A DNA stretch of 64,000 bases from Trifolium pratense (lineage: Eukaryota; Streptophyta; Magnoliopsida; Fabales; Fabaceae), in the NCBI RefSeq assembly GCF_020283565.1, contig NC_060060.1, forward strand, positions 19,902,001 through 19,966,000, in the 5' to 3' direction. A program made the position numbers and the translations under genes. Positions 35,838 to 51,169 of the stretch are shown here, piece after piece. Numbering within the stretch: position 1 is the first letter of the stretch; the number at the start of each line of letters is the position of its first letter. The notes beneath the pieces were generated by a model. That model was not told the origin of the DNA. It saw only the letters and a program-made list of their open reading frames with translations, and ran no database searches.

Positions 35838-37490
35838 TAAGTAACTAAAAACTTGATGATACTGATACTTATTGTGAAATTTATTTAAAAATAAAAATAA
35901 ATTAAGTGTTTGTTTTGTAAGTCCAATAAGTTATTTTATAATTTATTGGATTAATTTATAAATTTGTATGATAAAAATGAGACGTTTTTGGTAAAAAGTT
36001 TCTCTAATTAGCTTATAATATTTTTAGATGCTATTTCAAATACCGTTTGACTTATTTTTTTGCTTATGAACATAGTTTATACAAATAAATAAATTTTTAG
36101 GTTAATTCATAAGTTTTCGCTAATAAAAATATTAGTTTTATAAGTTATTTTCTCATAAGCTATCCTGAAAAACTTAGAATAATATATAAAAAGCTCATTT
36201 ATTTGTATAAGTAGTTTTTCATAAGCTCAAAAATAAGCCATTTCAAACGGACTTTAAATCATTTTTTACTAAAAAAGACAATAAAGATCATATAGTTAAT
36301 TCCTTATCTAAAGTAAACTGATATAAATCATCAATAATATAAAAAAGGGCCAGCGCAGAGGCGAACATGTCGTGCATATGGCTATCGTGCCATATACTGT
36401 TGATAACTAAATAACGATTTATGAAATATTAGAATATGACATTTGCGTACCCTTTTTATATATGAGAAGGAAGTTGTCTTTCGTGTAAAGTTCATTCAGT
36501 GTAATCCTCGCCGTTCATTTCTTTTTTGTTTGCTAGAGGTTTAATTAAAAGGGTCATGTTAACTTGTGTCAAGGGCAAAAGTAAAAATGCACAATTTGCA
36601 AAAAGTAATTTCCTTATTTGCTTCCTTAACATGTGCCTTAACATGTTAACATTATCCCAATTAAAAAGGTAAAATTAAAAGGTTGAGATCCACACTTTAT
36701 TATATGCAGTGAAATTATCACCTGAGATAATCCACTCCCTTATACATGACACCGCAGACAAAATCATGTATGAACCCACGATCCAACACATTTACACAAA
36801 GAATTGTACATACATTTCACGATCATAGGTTTTCGGCACAAATGTTTGGGACAATCTGAATCTTCAAAACATCTACTGCTCCTTGCAGCTGTAATGATGA
36901 AAGATAATAAAATAATATAATTAAAATGTTATAAACCAATGTGTACAAATTAAAGAAGGATACTTGAAAACAATAAAAATGACTTAACTTTAACGTTTGT
37001 TTAAGACAATAACTATCCTATTTGTTTTCTACGGTGTCCAATGTAAACTTTGCTATCTTTCTTTTGTAATGTGCTATTTCTTTTATGACTTGTTTTGATG
37101 TGTGCCGTACGTCTATGAGAAAAAAAAAGTAGCTTAGCGTCGGCCTGTTCGACTCTATTATATGTGTTGACTTTTCAAAAATTAACTTTAGAGTTAGATG
37201 GGCCGAGGCTAAATTATTTTTTTTTGACTTTCTAAATATTGACTTTAGAGTCGGATTGACCGAGACTAACTTATTTTGTTGAATTTCTAGATGTTGACTT
37301 ATGTAACGCCACATGTAATTAGAGTCAGGTTTAAACTCGCCACAACCGACCCTAAAAGCTATTTTTCTAGTAGTGTGTTTTGACGGAATTTGGCCTGAGC
37401 ATTTATTCATATTTTCTCAAATATCATTGTCCATTGTCTAATAGTTGAAACAAATATAAAGTATAGCGTGTAGGATAGTATGAAACTTTT
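35838..37490. other. Intergenic DNA with a foldback MITE-like stretch
   Basis: Bases 35915-36245 carry repeated ATAAGCTTATTTG/CATAAGCTATCC phrases typical of a legume foldback MITE. The 130-codon minus-strand frame at 37018-37410 contains repeated phrases (TTGACTTT..AAATATTGACTTTAGAGT, two to three times) and is not recognised; it looks like repeat sequence rather than a gene. Confidence 0.35.
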
Positions 37491-37618
37491 TTTTTTCACC
37501 ATCAGTTTAATCTAGTTCGAGGTCAGTTCTGCCACCAAATAGTTTCAGTCCCCTCCTGATCATAGTTGCGGAGATCGAACTATAGTTCTCTCTATCAAAT
37601 TTAGCGTCTAACGATTGA
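37491..37618 (-). mobile_element. SINE copy 3, shortened
   Basis: The minus strand reads ATCGTTAGACGC..AGTTCGATCTCCGCAACTATGATC..CAGAACTGACCTCGAAC..GATGGTGAAAAAAAAAA. It shares box B, the middle and the A-rich tail with 17103-17262. The box A segment is deleted or replaced. Confidence 0.5.
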
Positions 37619-39927
37619 TATATCGATAGTTCTCTCTATTTTAATTTTTTCTAATAAAGTATCGCTCATGATTTCTTTCCTTAAATAACAGTGGTTTCAC
37701 GTTCACCTAAACAAAAAAGGGAAAATAATATATGCACATACAATGTAAACTAATTTTACACTGTCATTCAATACCAACCGTGTATCCCGCCAAATCGTCC
37801 CACTACACCCCACTTCTATTATATGACATGAAGAAATACTTGATTCTCATTGGATGTCAGTGTAGAATTTATTTACACTGGCATAACATATCAATTAAAC
37901 TCGACAAAAAAAAAACTTGATAAATTCGAAGAAAACATCATAAATTTTTAAAAACCTTCATAAATTTATAATCACCACCATCATCTTTCTTCTGTCTGTT
38001 TAAAAATATCTTGAAAAACTAAAGCTTTACCACACACATTTGCGAAAATGAAAGGCAAAAAATATGCTATTTAACATATAATAAAATTTAAAAAGAAAAA
38101 GAATGACTTACCTTCAACATTTGTTACAACAAGAAATAGCAAAAGAAAGATAATTATATCATAAACTAACTTTATTTCAGCCATAATTCTCCACACGACA
38201 TGTAACAATTCGTTTTTATCGCTGCATAATTTATAAAATTGATCATGTCCACTCCTTACATCAATAAAATAATTTTTTAGTGCTTATTGCGTGGTAAAAA
38301 CCCCTTCATGATACTAGAATAATTATTAAATGTCCCTTAAGTACATGAATGGTTTATTTTGTCCTTTAGAAAACTTAATAAAGAGGTGACATAAACTATT
38401 ATTTTTTTTCTTTTTTTTTTTTTACTAAATTTCCTTTATTTTTATAACTTTTCATAATAGGAAAGAGGTGTTGAACCTATTGCTTACAGCACAAGTTACT
38501 TATGTAACTACAATGTGCGTGGATCATGTAGACTAGCATAGCTTTCTATGAGTTAGTTAGTTAGTTAGACTGGTGTTGCCAGTTAAGTTTTTTAAAGAAG
38601 TTAGATTCAGAACTGTGTATATATTTACTCATTGTAACATTATCTTCTTCATCATCAATTCAATAATCAAAAGAAGTTAGGTTCTATAATCTTCCATCAT
38701 GATTGATAACTACATGAAGAGGAAATTCATAAAAGATGTGATTGTTGGATCAAAGTTAACTATGGTACATCACAAAGCCAAGCCGATACATACGATAGGC
38801 GAAGGAAAGACTCCCATTTCATAGCACCTGAGAAACGCTAGTTTGATCGAGGATTGGAGTGTCATCAAATTTATTGTTTGATCAAAGTTAACTACCAAAA
38901 TTGGTACATTAATTCATTGTGATTGCTTCATGTAACCCCTAGGCTATTACAACTGTGTATGTTGGATTTTTTTGTTTATCAATAATTCTTCAAATCAAAA
39001 GTTCATGATTGGTATTATTTATGAAGCCTAGATATATGATACGAGACATATATATGCGAAACAGTCATACAAATATGACAATAGAGGAAAATTTTAAAAT
39101 TTAAGATACAATACGGCTGGGATATAAAATTTCAAATTAAATATATAAATATAAATTATACAAACATAACTAAAATTGATGATAAAATAAATATTTACAT
39201 TATTAAAATTATGAAATCAAGATAGTGAGTACATATGTTAAGTACCATCTAAAATGAGTATCATTAATTAGTATTAATATTAAGGGTAAATGTGTTTTAA
39301 GTCCCTATAAAATCACGAACTTTTAAGTCTAGTCTCCGAAAAAATTTACTCAATTTTAGTCCATATTTATATTTTATGGAGACTATTTTGAGGGACTAAA
39401 AGTAACTATTTTTTGTTAAAACTTTTTCAAATAGAGACTATTCTTACTAAGTGCAATATTACGAAGCACTCAAATTACTATTAAAATTTAATAGGACTAA
39501 ACTTGAAAGCTTAGTCCTAAGATTGTATAAAAGAAAGAAATTATATAGATAAAAAGAGTCGCAAAATACGGTAACCTATTTGCAAGAAAAAATTGATCAT
39601 TGAGATACATGTAAAAAAAAAAAGAAGTTACTTAACTTCTATTTTTCTCATTATATATTTGAAAAGTCATAAATATTATGTGAATTAAGAATTTACAAAC
39701 CATGTAATTCGAAAACTAAAATATAAAAGGGTAGAGATTCGTTAAGGGTATAATAGGAAAAATAGTTAAGGATATAATAGGAAAAAAACATTAATGTAAA
39801 ACGACTTATAATTTGGTACAATTTTTTCCTCTTAAAGCGACATATAATTTGGTATGGATGGAGTATTACATAATTGGCCTTCAACTTGAAATTTGGCCTT
39901 GTAAGTGAATAAATTCGAAGCTTTGGA
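37619..39927. other. Intergenic DNA with repeat remnants
   Basis: The stretch 37735-37895 holds inverted phrases TTTTACACTGTCATTCAAT / ATTGGATGTCAGTGTA of a legume MITE; TTTTACACTGACATCCAATG also occurs in kinase intron 9 near 29706. Bases 38460-38690 resemble a Copia-type LTR tail in composition (ATATTTACTCATTGTAACATTATC). No gene is supported. Confidence 0.35.
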
Positions 39928-39949
39928 CACTACAAGAAAACAATGATTT

Positions 39950-40207
39950 ACTGGCGGCCAAAAGCCCTCAGTAATGCACAATTTTCGTCAAAAATACATG
40001 CATTACTGACGGCCATGGACCCTCAGCAAAATACTCGCCGGTAATGGTTACTGGCGGCCCAGGACCGTCAATAACGTTACTGACGGCCTGGAGCCGCCAA
40101 TAAAGCACAACGGTCTCATCAAAAAGGCAATGCATTTGTGACGGCCTGCAGCCGCCAATAACGGAATTCGAGGGTGAATTCCTGGCGGTCTGCAGCCGTC
40201 AGTAACG
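39950..40207. repeat. CACTA left subterminal repeat array
   Basis: Several units of the type TTACTGGCGGCC..CGTCAGTAA, in both orientations, are spaced by 25-50 bases. In this superfamily such arrays bind the element's own TNPA/TNPD-type protein. The matching array is at 47925-48240. Confidence 0.8.
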
Positions 40208-40505
40208 CTTAATTAATTTAAAAAAAATAATTTAATAATTTAATTATTTAAAAATCAATATTAATAATATTGATTTTTAAATAATTAAATTATTAAATTA
40301 TTTTTTAAAAATTCTAGTTTTAATAATTTAATTTTTTTTAAAAAATAATTAAATTAAATTAATATTATTGATTTTTAATAATTTAATTATTTAAAAATCA
40401 ATATTAATAATATTGATTTTTAAATAATTAAAAATATTGATTTTTAAATAATTAAATTATTAAATTATTTTTTAAAAATTCTAGTTTTAATAATTTAATT
40501 TTTTT
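40208..40505. repeat. AT-rich palindromic repeat block in the CACTA
   Basis: The palindrome TTTAAAAATCAATATTAATAATATTGATTTTTAAA occurs twice (about 40248 and 40391), joined by repeats of AAATTATTAAATTATTTTTTAAAAATTCTAG (two copies). Composition is almost pure AT. Confidence 0.7.
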
Positions 40506-40731
40506 AAAAAAATATACTGCATATTAAATATTTAAAAAATATTAAATATAATTTTATTTTTACAAAAAAATATTAAAATTTAATTAAAAGCATAATAAAA
40601 ATACTTAACATAAGCATAATTAAACATAATAATAATATTGTCATTACAAAAAGAAAACAATTAAACATAATATAAATTGTCGTTATGTTATACAAATAAT
40701 TAAATCAACAACAGATAATTAAAATTACACA

Positions 40732-42970
<2,239 letters not shown>

Positions 42971-43023
42971 CTATAATAAAAAAAATATATGACAAATATA
43001 TTTAAATAATTAAGAAATACATG

Positions 43024-43027
<4 letters not shown>

Positions 43028-43067
<40 letters not shown>
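43028..43067. repeat. (TA)n microsatellite between the two CACTA genes
   Basis: About 20 TA units are visible. Confidence 0.9.
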
Positions 43068-43071
<4 letters not shown>

Positions 43072-43172
43072 TTATAATTCATCATCATTAAACGATAAAC
43101 AAATGCAACCAAAAACAAATATTCAAGTACAACGATTAATATTATTACAATGTGGATAACTATATTATAAAA

Positions 43173-46100
43173 TTAATTGTCATCCCAATCTGATACATCT
43201 TCATCATCACTGCCTTCATCATCACCATTAGCTTCGACGTCCTCTTCATCAACATCACCATCAGAAGGTACTTCTTCGGCTTCTTCTTGTACACAAAGTT
43301 GATTAAAAGTTTCAACTGCAATGACATCATCAACATTGGACATCTCATCTTCCTGATATGGTTCATCTTCACGTTCATCTATCTCATTTTTTTCAATCAG
43401 ACCCCTTGGTTTTGATGTTATTGCGGCACACCAACCTCGTTTATCCCTTGTAGTCGATGGATAAGGGACATAGTGAACTTGTCTGACGTTATAAGCCATA
43501 GCAAACGGATCATACAATGGATAATGTTTGTTCATTTTTATGTCCACGGTATTAGTCTTTGAATCATATCGGGTACCTCTATTTGAAGGATCAAACCATT
43601 TACAGTAAAACAACACGACTGTTTTCTTGTAATCAAGGTAATTGTATTCGATTTCAAATATGTTCTCAATGACACCGTAAAAATCTCCTTCACCATTTTC
43701 AGTCACACCTTTCATACACACTCCACTGTTTACTGTTGTTTTTCCTTCACTCCAACTGTGTGTCTCAAATCTGTAACCATTGACAAAGTAGGTGTGCCAT
43801 TGTTTAACGGTTGACTTTGGGCCATCAGATAAGTTTCTCAAGTGTTGTATGATACGAGTTGCGGGTGTTTGTTGGTACATGTATTCTTTGAACCATGCTG
43901 GAAATTGCGAATTGATTTGAGCAGAAGTATGTTGTGTTAAAAACATCCTAAGTTATTAAATATCGTTAGTTATAAGCGAACTTAATTGGAATAAATAATT
44001 ATTTATTAACTAATTAAAAATACTCACTGTAAATATGGCTCGACTTCATTGCAATTAATCAGCAAGTGAACATGCGCCGAATAGAGAACTTTGTCACCAG
44101 GATACAACACTTTCTCACCACCACCATTACGACCAGGCAAGCTGAATATTGACATGTTTAATGGGTGAATTCTCACAGGCCGAGATGTTTCAGTTTCATT
44201 GCGAATATGGCTTGATGACAACGTGTCTTTGAAGTAATGCGAACAAAAGTAAATTGTTTCACGGTGTAAGTATGTTGCACAAATTGAGCCTTCGACCCTA
44301 GCTTTGTTTTTCACGGCACGTTTTGCATAACCCATGAACCTTTCGAACGGGTACATCCATCTATATTGAACCGGCCCACCAAGTCTAGCCTCGTATGCAA
44401 GATGCACCACAACATGCTCCATAGAATCAAACAAGGCAGGAGGAAATATTCTCTCCAACTTACACAAGATCAGTGGAATGTCATTTTCCATCTTGATGAG
44501 ATCAGCCTCTCTTAGCGTTGTCGAACACAAATTCTTGAAAAATTGACTGATTTCAATAAGCGGATTCAATACATGTTGGGGTAAAGAACTAAATGCAATC
44601 GGAAGTAAAGTCTGGAAAAAAACATGACAATCATGACTTTTCATCCCACGCATCCTTCCGTGGTCAACATCAGCGCATCTCGCCAAATTCGACGAATAAC
44701 CGTCTGACATCTTCACTTCTTTTACCCATCGACAAACAGATTTTGCTTCGTCAGGAGATAAAGTATAGTTTGCACGAGGTTTAAGAAGTTTGCCGTTAGA
44801 TGTCTCCACCAACAACAGTTCGTTACGTTTGCAATACAACCCTATGTCTCTCCTCGCGTTGTCATTATCTTTCGTTTTTCCTTTGACATTCATGACAGTG
44901 TTAAATATATTTTCAAACACATTTTTCTCAATATGCATAACATCAAGGTTGTGACGTAAAAGGTTGTCTTTCCAATACGGCAGATCCCAAAAGATACTTC
45001 TTTTTGTCCAGTTGTGCATTTGTCCATAACCACGCGGTTTAGAGGCAACACCACCTACAACCTCAACCTTTGGAATATCTTTCACTTTGTTCCAGACTTG
45101 TCGGGATGTCAAATAATCTGGTGGATCACGAGTCTCGGTGTCACCATGAACAAAAGCATTTTTATTTCTTCTAAACGGATGATCAATAGGCAAGAACCGA
45201 CGATGACAGTCAAACCAAGTAGCCTTCCCACCGTTGTGTAACCAAAACGCTTTGGTGTCCATCATGCAAATAGGACATCCTAGTTTACCATGTGTCCCCC
45301 ATCCAGACAACATCCCATATGCAGGAAAATCATTAATGGTCCACATCAAAGCTCCTCTCATATTGAAATCATACGTCGCAACACCGTTCCACAATCTCTT
45401 CAAATCATCAATCAAAGGTTGTAAATAGATATCAATACCAATAGTTGGACTAGATGGGCCTGGTATTACAGCGGCTAAAAACATGTAAGGTTTTGACATG
45501 CACATATCAGGAGGAAGATTGTACGGGGTAACCAGAACAGGCCAACATGAATATGGAGTGGCTGATACTTGAGTATATGGTGTAAATCCATCTGAGCATA
45601 ACCCAAGTCGGACATTCCGTGGCTCCGAAGCAAATTCGGGATAAACTTGATCAAAATGCTTCCAAGCCAATCCATCAGAAGGATGTCGCAACTCACCTGA
45701 CATTTTTCTCCTTTCATAGTTTTCACGATGTCATGTCATTTTACTGGCAGTTTGCATCGATGCATACAACCTTTGCAACCTTGGTATTATGGGTAAATAG
45801 AACATCGCCTTTCTTGGGATTGGCTTCCTTCTGACTGACCGTGAATTTCTTGTTACACGATATCTTGGTTCTTGACAAAATTTACATTCAAGTAATGCAC
45901 CGTCATCTACACCAAATTCGTTGCTATAGTACAACATACACCCGTTAACACAACAGTCAATTCTCTTCGCTCCGAGTCCTAACTTTGCAACCAATTGTCT
46001 TGCTTCGTAATAATTTTTTGGCAAATCAAGAGGACGGTCTATTGTTATATCCAACATCAGTTTCGTTATCAAGTCCATGGTGTATTCTGAAACAAGACAT

Positions 46101-46698
46101 TCAGACTTGATACCCAAAAGTCTAATACACACCGTTAACTTTGAGTCTCGAGAGCCTTCACACAACGGTGTATTTGTCTCTTTCAAAAGATCAAAAAATC
46201 GCTGGGCTTCCTCATTTGGTCTCTCGACGTTAACATCAGCGTCATATTCATCATCAGCAGGGTCGTCGACATCATTTGGCACATAAATCGGCGTATTAAA
46301 CCCAAGGGCATTAGTTATCATATTGTCCATCTCATTAAACGGATCATAATGCTGATGATAATATTCGGGAACAACAACGGGCTGAAAAACACTGCTTGAA
46401 GCACAATTTTGATTCACGGGAACAGTCGTGGAACATCCTCGCCATGACTTGACCAAACCCAATAATTAGGTTGGAATCCCTTTTTATATAAATGAGACCT
46501 AATTTCATCTTCGCTCCGTATTCTTGTACATCGACAAAGTACACACAGACATCTAATTTCCCCTTCACGTATCACAATGTCATTATATTTTACTGTATTG
46601 ATAAACATTTCGACCCCTATTTTAAATTCCTCTTTAACCCGGCCCCTCTTTCCAGGATTATGTCTATCGTACATCCAATTACGATTGGTAAAATCCAT
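43173..46698 (-). pseudogene. CACTA TNP2-type transposase, broken
   Basis: Minus-strand segments run 46698 to 44028 and, after an 80-bp GT-AG intron (44027-43948), 43947 to 43173. Domains in order: N-terminal transposase-associated domain (NWMYDRHNPGKRG, CLCVLCRC, HLYKKGFQPNYWVW), the TNP2 core (EPRNVRLGLCSDGF, LMWTINDFPAYGMLSGWGTHG, CPICM, LDVMHIEKNVFENI), DUF4218 (HVLNPLIEISQFF, YPFERFMGYAKR) and DUF4216 (GDFYGVIENIFEIEY). The C-terminus is acidic. TNP2 is the DDE-type enzyme that cuts and joins the element. Two breaks are visible: a frameshift between 46462 and 46414, just after WVWSSHGED, and an in-frame TGA at 45733-45731, where relatives usually have Trp before His. No full-length protein can be made from this copy. 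Confidence 0.93.
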
Positions 46699-46712
46699 AT
46701 CTGCGTAGTTTA

Positions 46713-47359
46713 ATTAATATATAATTAGATCAATGTATTAAATTTATTACTTTATTTTTCAAAAGTATTTTGGACATATATATATGTCTACTCAACAATA
46801 ACATATAAACTTTTAACATTTTATTTTTAAAGTTTATGGTTTATTAAATCTAAAAAATACTAAGTTTTTTAGTTGACAAAACTACCGACTTTTTAACATA
46901 TATATTATAATTTTTTAAAATATAATTTTTTTTCTTTTTTTAAATACATAGTAATAATAAAATGCTAGTAACTATTTCTAAGTGTACGGTAAAAAAAAAA
47001 TATCACTAAATATTATAAATTAAAATTACATATATTACTTACTTGGGTGCCGGGTAGAGTCTTACTTGGCGCGCTCCTAACCACAAACTCCGCTCCTAAA
47101 CCACGACCTCCGATGACCACGAGAATTTGCTAATAAAAATTGTAAACAACAAAATATTAGAACATATACATTTAAATAACAAAGTAAAACTTTTAACTTT
47201 AAAAGTAAAACACAAACACTTACCACTTTTTAGATGGAGATATGAAAATTACATTACTTTTTTGAAAATACACAAACTGTTAAAAATTTTCTTTTTTAAA
47301 AAGAATTTTTTAAAAATTTCGTTTTTTAAAAAAAGAATATAAATATACTGTTTTTTTTT

Positions 47360-47390
<31 letters not shown>

Positions 47391-47924
47391 TTCTGTTTTC
47401 GAAATAAACAAAATTAAATATATTTTTTAAATTTTTTTTACAAAAACAATAATTTTTATACATAGTGATAAGAAAATATTAGTAACAAATTACAAAGTAT
47501 TAATTAATAACTATTACTAAGTATACGGTAAAAAAAAACTATCACTAAGTATTATAAATTAAAATTACGTTACTTACTTGGGTGCCGAGTAGATTCTTAC
47601 TTGGCGCGCTCCTAACCCACGAACTCCGCTCCTAACCCACGACCACGAGAATAAGACTTGCTAATAAAAATGGTAAACAACAAATATTAGAACATATACA
47701 TTTAAATAACAAAGCAAAAATTTTAACTTTCTCAAAATAAAACACAAACACTTACCACTTTTTGGATGAAAATATGAGAGTTAAAAGTATGAAATTTAAG
47801 AGAGAAGTTAGAGAAAATTTAGAGAGAGAATGAAAATGTAAAAATGAAGGGAAGTAAAATGAATTTGTGGAAGAGTAATATATAGGAGAAGTGACCGTTG
47901 GAAGAATTTAAATTTCGAAAAGCA
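46713..47924 (-). promoter_or_regulatory. Duplicated leader region upstream of CACTA TNP2
   Basis: Two direct copies (about 47005-47245 and 47546-47790) share GGTGCCGGGTAGAGTCTTAC, TTGGCGCGCTCCTAAC and CACAAACACTTACCACTTTTT. On the minus strand each copy ends at good donors (CACCCAAG then GTAAGT; AAAAAGTG then GTAAGTG), so they look like non-coding leader exons. Transcription would start near the right end of the element. Confidence 0.55.
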
Positions 47925-48240
47925 TTACTGGCGGCCTGCAGCCGTCAGTAATTCACAACGGTAAGTGCATTATTGACGGCCCTCCCTCGTCAATACGCAA
48001 CATCAATTACTGGCGGCCTGCAGCCGTCATTAAGGTTCAACGGTCAACATTAATTACTGACGGCCTGTAGCCGTCGTAATTTCCAACACCTTTTCTTACA
48101 TTACTGACGGCCCGTAGCCGTCACTAATGCCCAATCTGACGTTTTTCATTTTTCAAGGAGGGATAATGCATTACTGACGGATTGTAGCCTTCAGTAACTT
48201 AAAAATACATTACTGAGGGCTTTTAGCCCTCAATAAGTTT
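47925..48240. repeat. CACTA right subterminal repeat array
   Basis: Six or more GACGGCC..TGCAGCCGTC-type inverted units, each next to ATTACTG/CAGTAAT, fill this stretch and mirror the left array. Confidence 0.8.
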
Positions 48241-48293
48241 AGTAAATAATATCATGTTTTCTTGTAGTGGGATAGTAGTTAGCTTTCAAGTCC

Positions 48294-48606
48294 CATGGTG
48301 CATAATTTGCCAATATTATTGTAACAAATACGAATTTTATAAAACTGACCGTTGGATTGAAAGTTTATATCGTATAAATCATCTATATTCTTTTAAAACA
48401 AATCGAAAATCATTTATATGTTATTGAGACTCATCAAAATTAAAGGTTTATGGGTTTTTATTGAATACCTTAATCTTGATTGGTCTAAATAACATATCAA
48501 ATGATTTCCAATTTTTTTTTAAAAATAATTATGGATGATCTAAACGATCGATCGATTTTGTAAAATTCATATTCGTTATAATAATATTGGCAACTTGTGC
48601 ACCATG
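48294..48606. mobile_element. Foldback MITE beside the CACTA right end
   Basis: CATGGTGCATAATTTGCCAATATTATTG at the left is mirrored by CAATATTATTATAACG-type sequence and ends GTTGCCAATATT...ACCATG at the right (read inverted: CATGGTGCACAAGTTGCCAATATTATT). The interior shares ACCGTTGGATTGAAAGTTTA and AACATATCAAATGATTT with the MITE at 20885-21220. It starts 25 bases after the CACTA end. Confidence 0.65.
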
Positions 48607-51089
48607 AAAGACTTAGTGATTTACCTATGCCCTTTTACCTAGTTTTCGTCGGATAAAATTGATAAAATTGCATGACAATGAAAAAAAAATGAAAAAAAAT
48701 GAAAAAAATGAATAGATAAAATTAGATAAAATTGAAGAGGATCCAAATTCATCAGATTCACATATGCCCTTTTACCTAGTTTTCGTTCATCAGATTTGCG
48801 TCGTGTCACTTCACCATGCATGACAATGCATGTACGTCGGTGGTGCTACACAAAACAAACAATCACTGTCACATGGGCCTCCATCAAAGTTTGTGGTTTT
48901 GTAAGTTTGCACCTCTTAATTAATTTGATGGAAAATGGAATGGAAACGGTACGTTAGGAGTATCTGTCGGTGCTAAATGTTTTTCGTAGTACACTTTCAA
49001 ATACAATATTTCAAAAAATTCTAATTTTACTGTTTTGACAAAATTCTAATTTTTTTGTTTAGGTCAAAGACATAATTCTAATTCTATTATACTGTTAAGT
49101 TAGTTTTATATTTAACTATTAATTAAGTTTATATTATAATACAACTAATTATTATTAATTTGATTCTTAAAATAGTGATTAATATAAGTAAAATTTGACA
49201 TAATTAAATTTTATTTTGAAATATTCATTAAGTTATAAGAATATATTTGAAAGCATCGTATAAAAGCAGAGACAAATTTTATAGTTTTTTCGATAAAAAT
49301 ATATAGATGGTTTTATACAATTATACAAAACAAAGTTAAATCGCTACATAGTTTTTGTTTTGCGTGTTAATCCTTTAGTTCTCTCAAAAAGAAGTTCTAT
49401 AGAATTCAAAATCACTAATTATGGAGCGATGTACTCTAATATGAGTAGATCATATCAGAGATTAAGGAGACCAAAATATTTATTTAAACCAATTGTTAGC
49501 GCTTCTATTTTTATATATCTGGACTTCTATTTTTATACTGAGTTTAATTGATATGCATTGACGATATAAAATAATTTTACACGATCGTTCAATAAACACC
49601 GTCGATGCATATCAATTAAATCCTTTTATACTATATTTATAGTGTAGATAGATTGTATATAGTAAAAATAAATTTTGCTTGCTGAATCTCCTTAATTTCA
49701 ATGCCAGTGTACGTAACATATCTTTTTATAAATTACTAGTGGTCAGACGGATTCTGTGTGATCCGATTTTATGAAAACAAGAACGTGTTAAAAAATATAA
49801 ATGGTTTGATGAAAACAAAAAAGTATAAATGTAAATTTTTTTTTAAGGAAGAAATTATTAAGATAGATGTTATTAAATGGAAGTTAAGAATAGTTTTAGA
49901 AAAATGTAGAAGCTAAGAAGAGTTTAAAAAAAAAACTGTTAAGAGTATTATGGGAATTAGAAAAAAACTACACCAAAAACCAAGTTTTCCGTTTATATAT
50001 AGTAAGTATAGTATAGAATATAGATTATAAATCTTTGTTTTAATTGCTTAATGTTTGCTGTTTGCACCCAAGAAAGAACTGGCTATTCATAATTCTTTTT
50101 CTAATCAGTCTGTTTTTTGGTAGTTTTAGAATAACAAAAAATGACAACGATGTAACTAAATTCATGCAACGTCTTTCTTCATCAAAAATTTGATAACTAT
50201 AAAATTATAACAACTCAATTTAAATAATGAAGGAAACAAACAAACCAATAATCCGTTAGTAAACAGTGTATTTCAAATTTCTAATACTAATTTTAACTAA
50301 TTTTAAACGTTAGAACCAAATATTGGTCAATTTTAACCATTTTCCCCTCTCACACACACACATATATATATATTTCCATTTCACAAGAATCTCACAACTA
50401 ATCCCTCAACAAAAACTAACAATTCAAAAAACATTTTTTTTTAACAAAACTGAAGTCATATTCTACAAGAATGTGTCTTCAATTTTCACTTTTCACATAA
50501 GAACTTCACGAGTAAGATTTTTCCGTCGCCCTCTAAGTTTTGGCATACGGTATAGTCCAAAATTGAATTGTCTCCATTGAAGATCTTGTTGGATTCTCTC
50601 TAGTTGAAATATCCACCCTTAAAATATTTCATTTTCAAACTTTTTTTTTAAAGCCAAGACTTATCTATGTGTGAATTCTCACGGGAGAGAATCCACTCCC
50701 GATATAACCTAGTGTAAGGCTCATATCACATAACCCACATTTGATAAGTTTCTTTAACGGTGCGTTACCAATTCACGACAGAAAACCACATTGTCGTAGA
50801 AGCTATAATTTGAGGCTACTACAAATTACGGTGAAAGGGTCTTAGACACGCCCTTAACGGTAAAAACATCAAATCAAACACATGCATTGTATGCTCATAA
50901 GTTACCCGAGATAAATTAGTCACATTATTCTCGAATCTATTTATTTTTCCATAATCACAATCATAATCATAATCATAATCATAATCATAATCCAATGCAT
51001 TAATGGGCTAATTACATTGTAGTACAATAATGTTGGAAAGAGAAAAATTCTCACATAATTGAACACTCCTAAAAACAAAGTTGCACACT
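48607..51089. other. Intergenic DNA upstream of the TBL gene
   Basis: AT-rich sequence. A repeated phrase ATATGCCCTTTTACCTAGTTTTCGT occurs twice (about 48628 and 48763). CTAG with a possible short hairpin (CGGAT..ATCCG) at 49736-49765 could be another Helitron-type end. An (AATCAT)n microsatellite lies at 50951-50992. No coding region is supported. Confidence 0.4.
50951..50992. repeat. (ATAATC)n microsatellite
   Basis: Six to seven copies of the hexamer are visible. Confidence 0.85.
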
Positions 51090-51169
51090 TTCATACTCTC
51101 TCTCTCTCTCTCTGAAACCAAAACACTTTCACTTTCACTTTCACTTTCACTTCTTCTTCTTCTACATCT
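51090..51169 (+). promoter_or_regulatory. Pyrimidine-rich leader of the TBL gene
   Basis: A (CT)n run (about 51099-51112) is followed by (CTTTCA)n and (CTT)n immediately before the ATG at 51170. Pyrimidine tracts of this kind are common in plant 5' leaders. The assignment is by position. Confidence 0.5.

Noticed and set aside
37018..37410. A 130-codon minus-strand gene
   Set aside because: The frame contains repeated phrases and no domain; it is probably repeat-derived.
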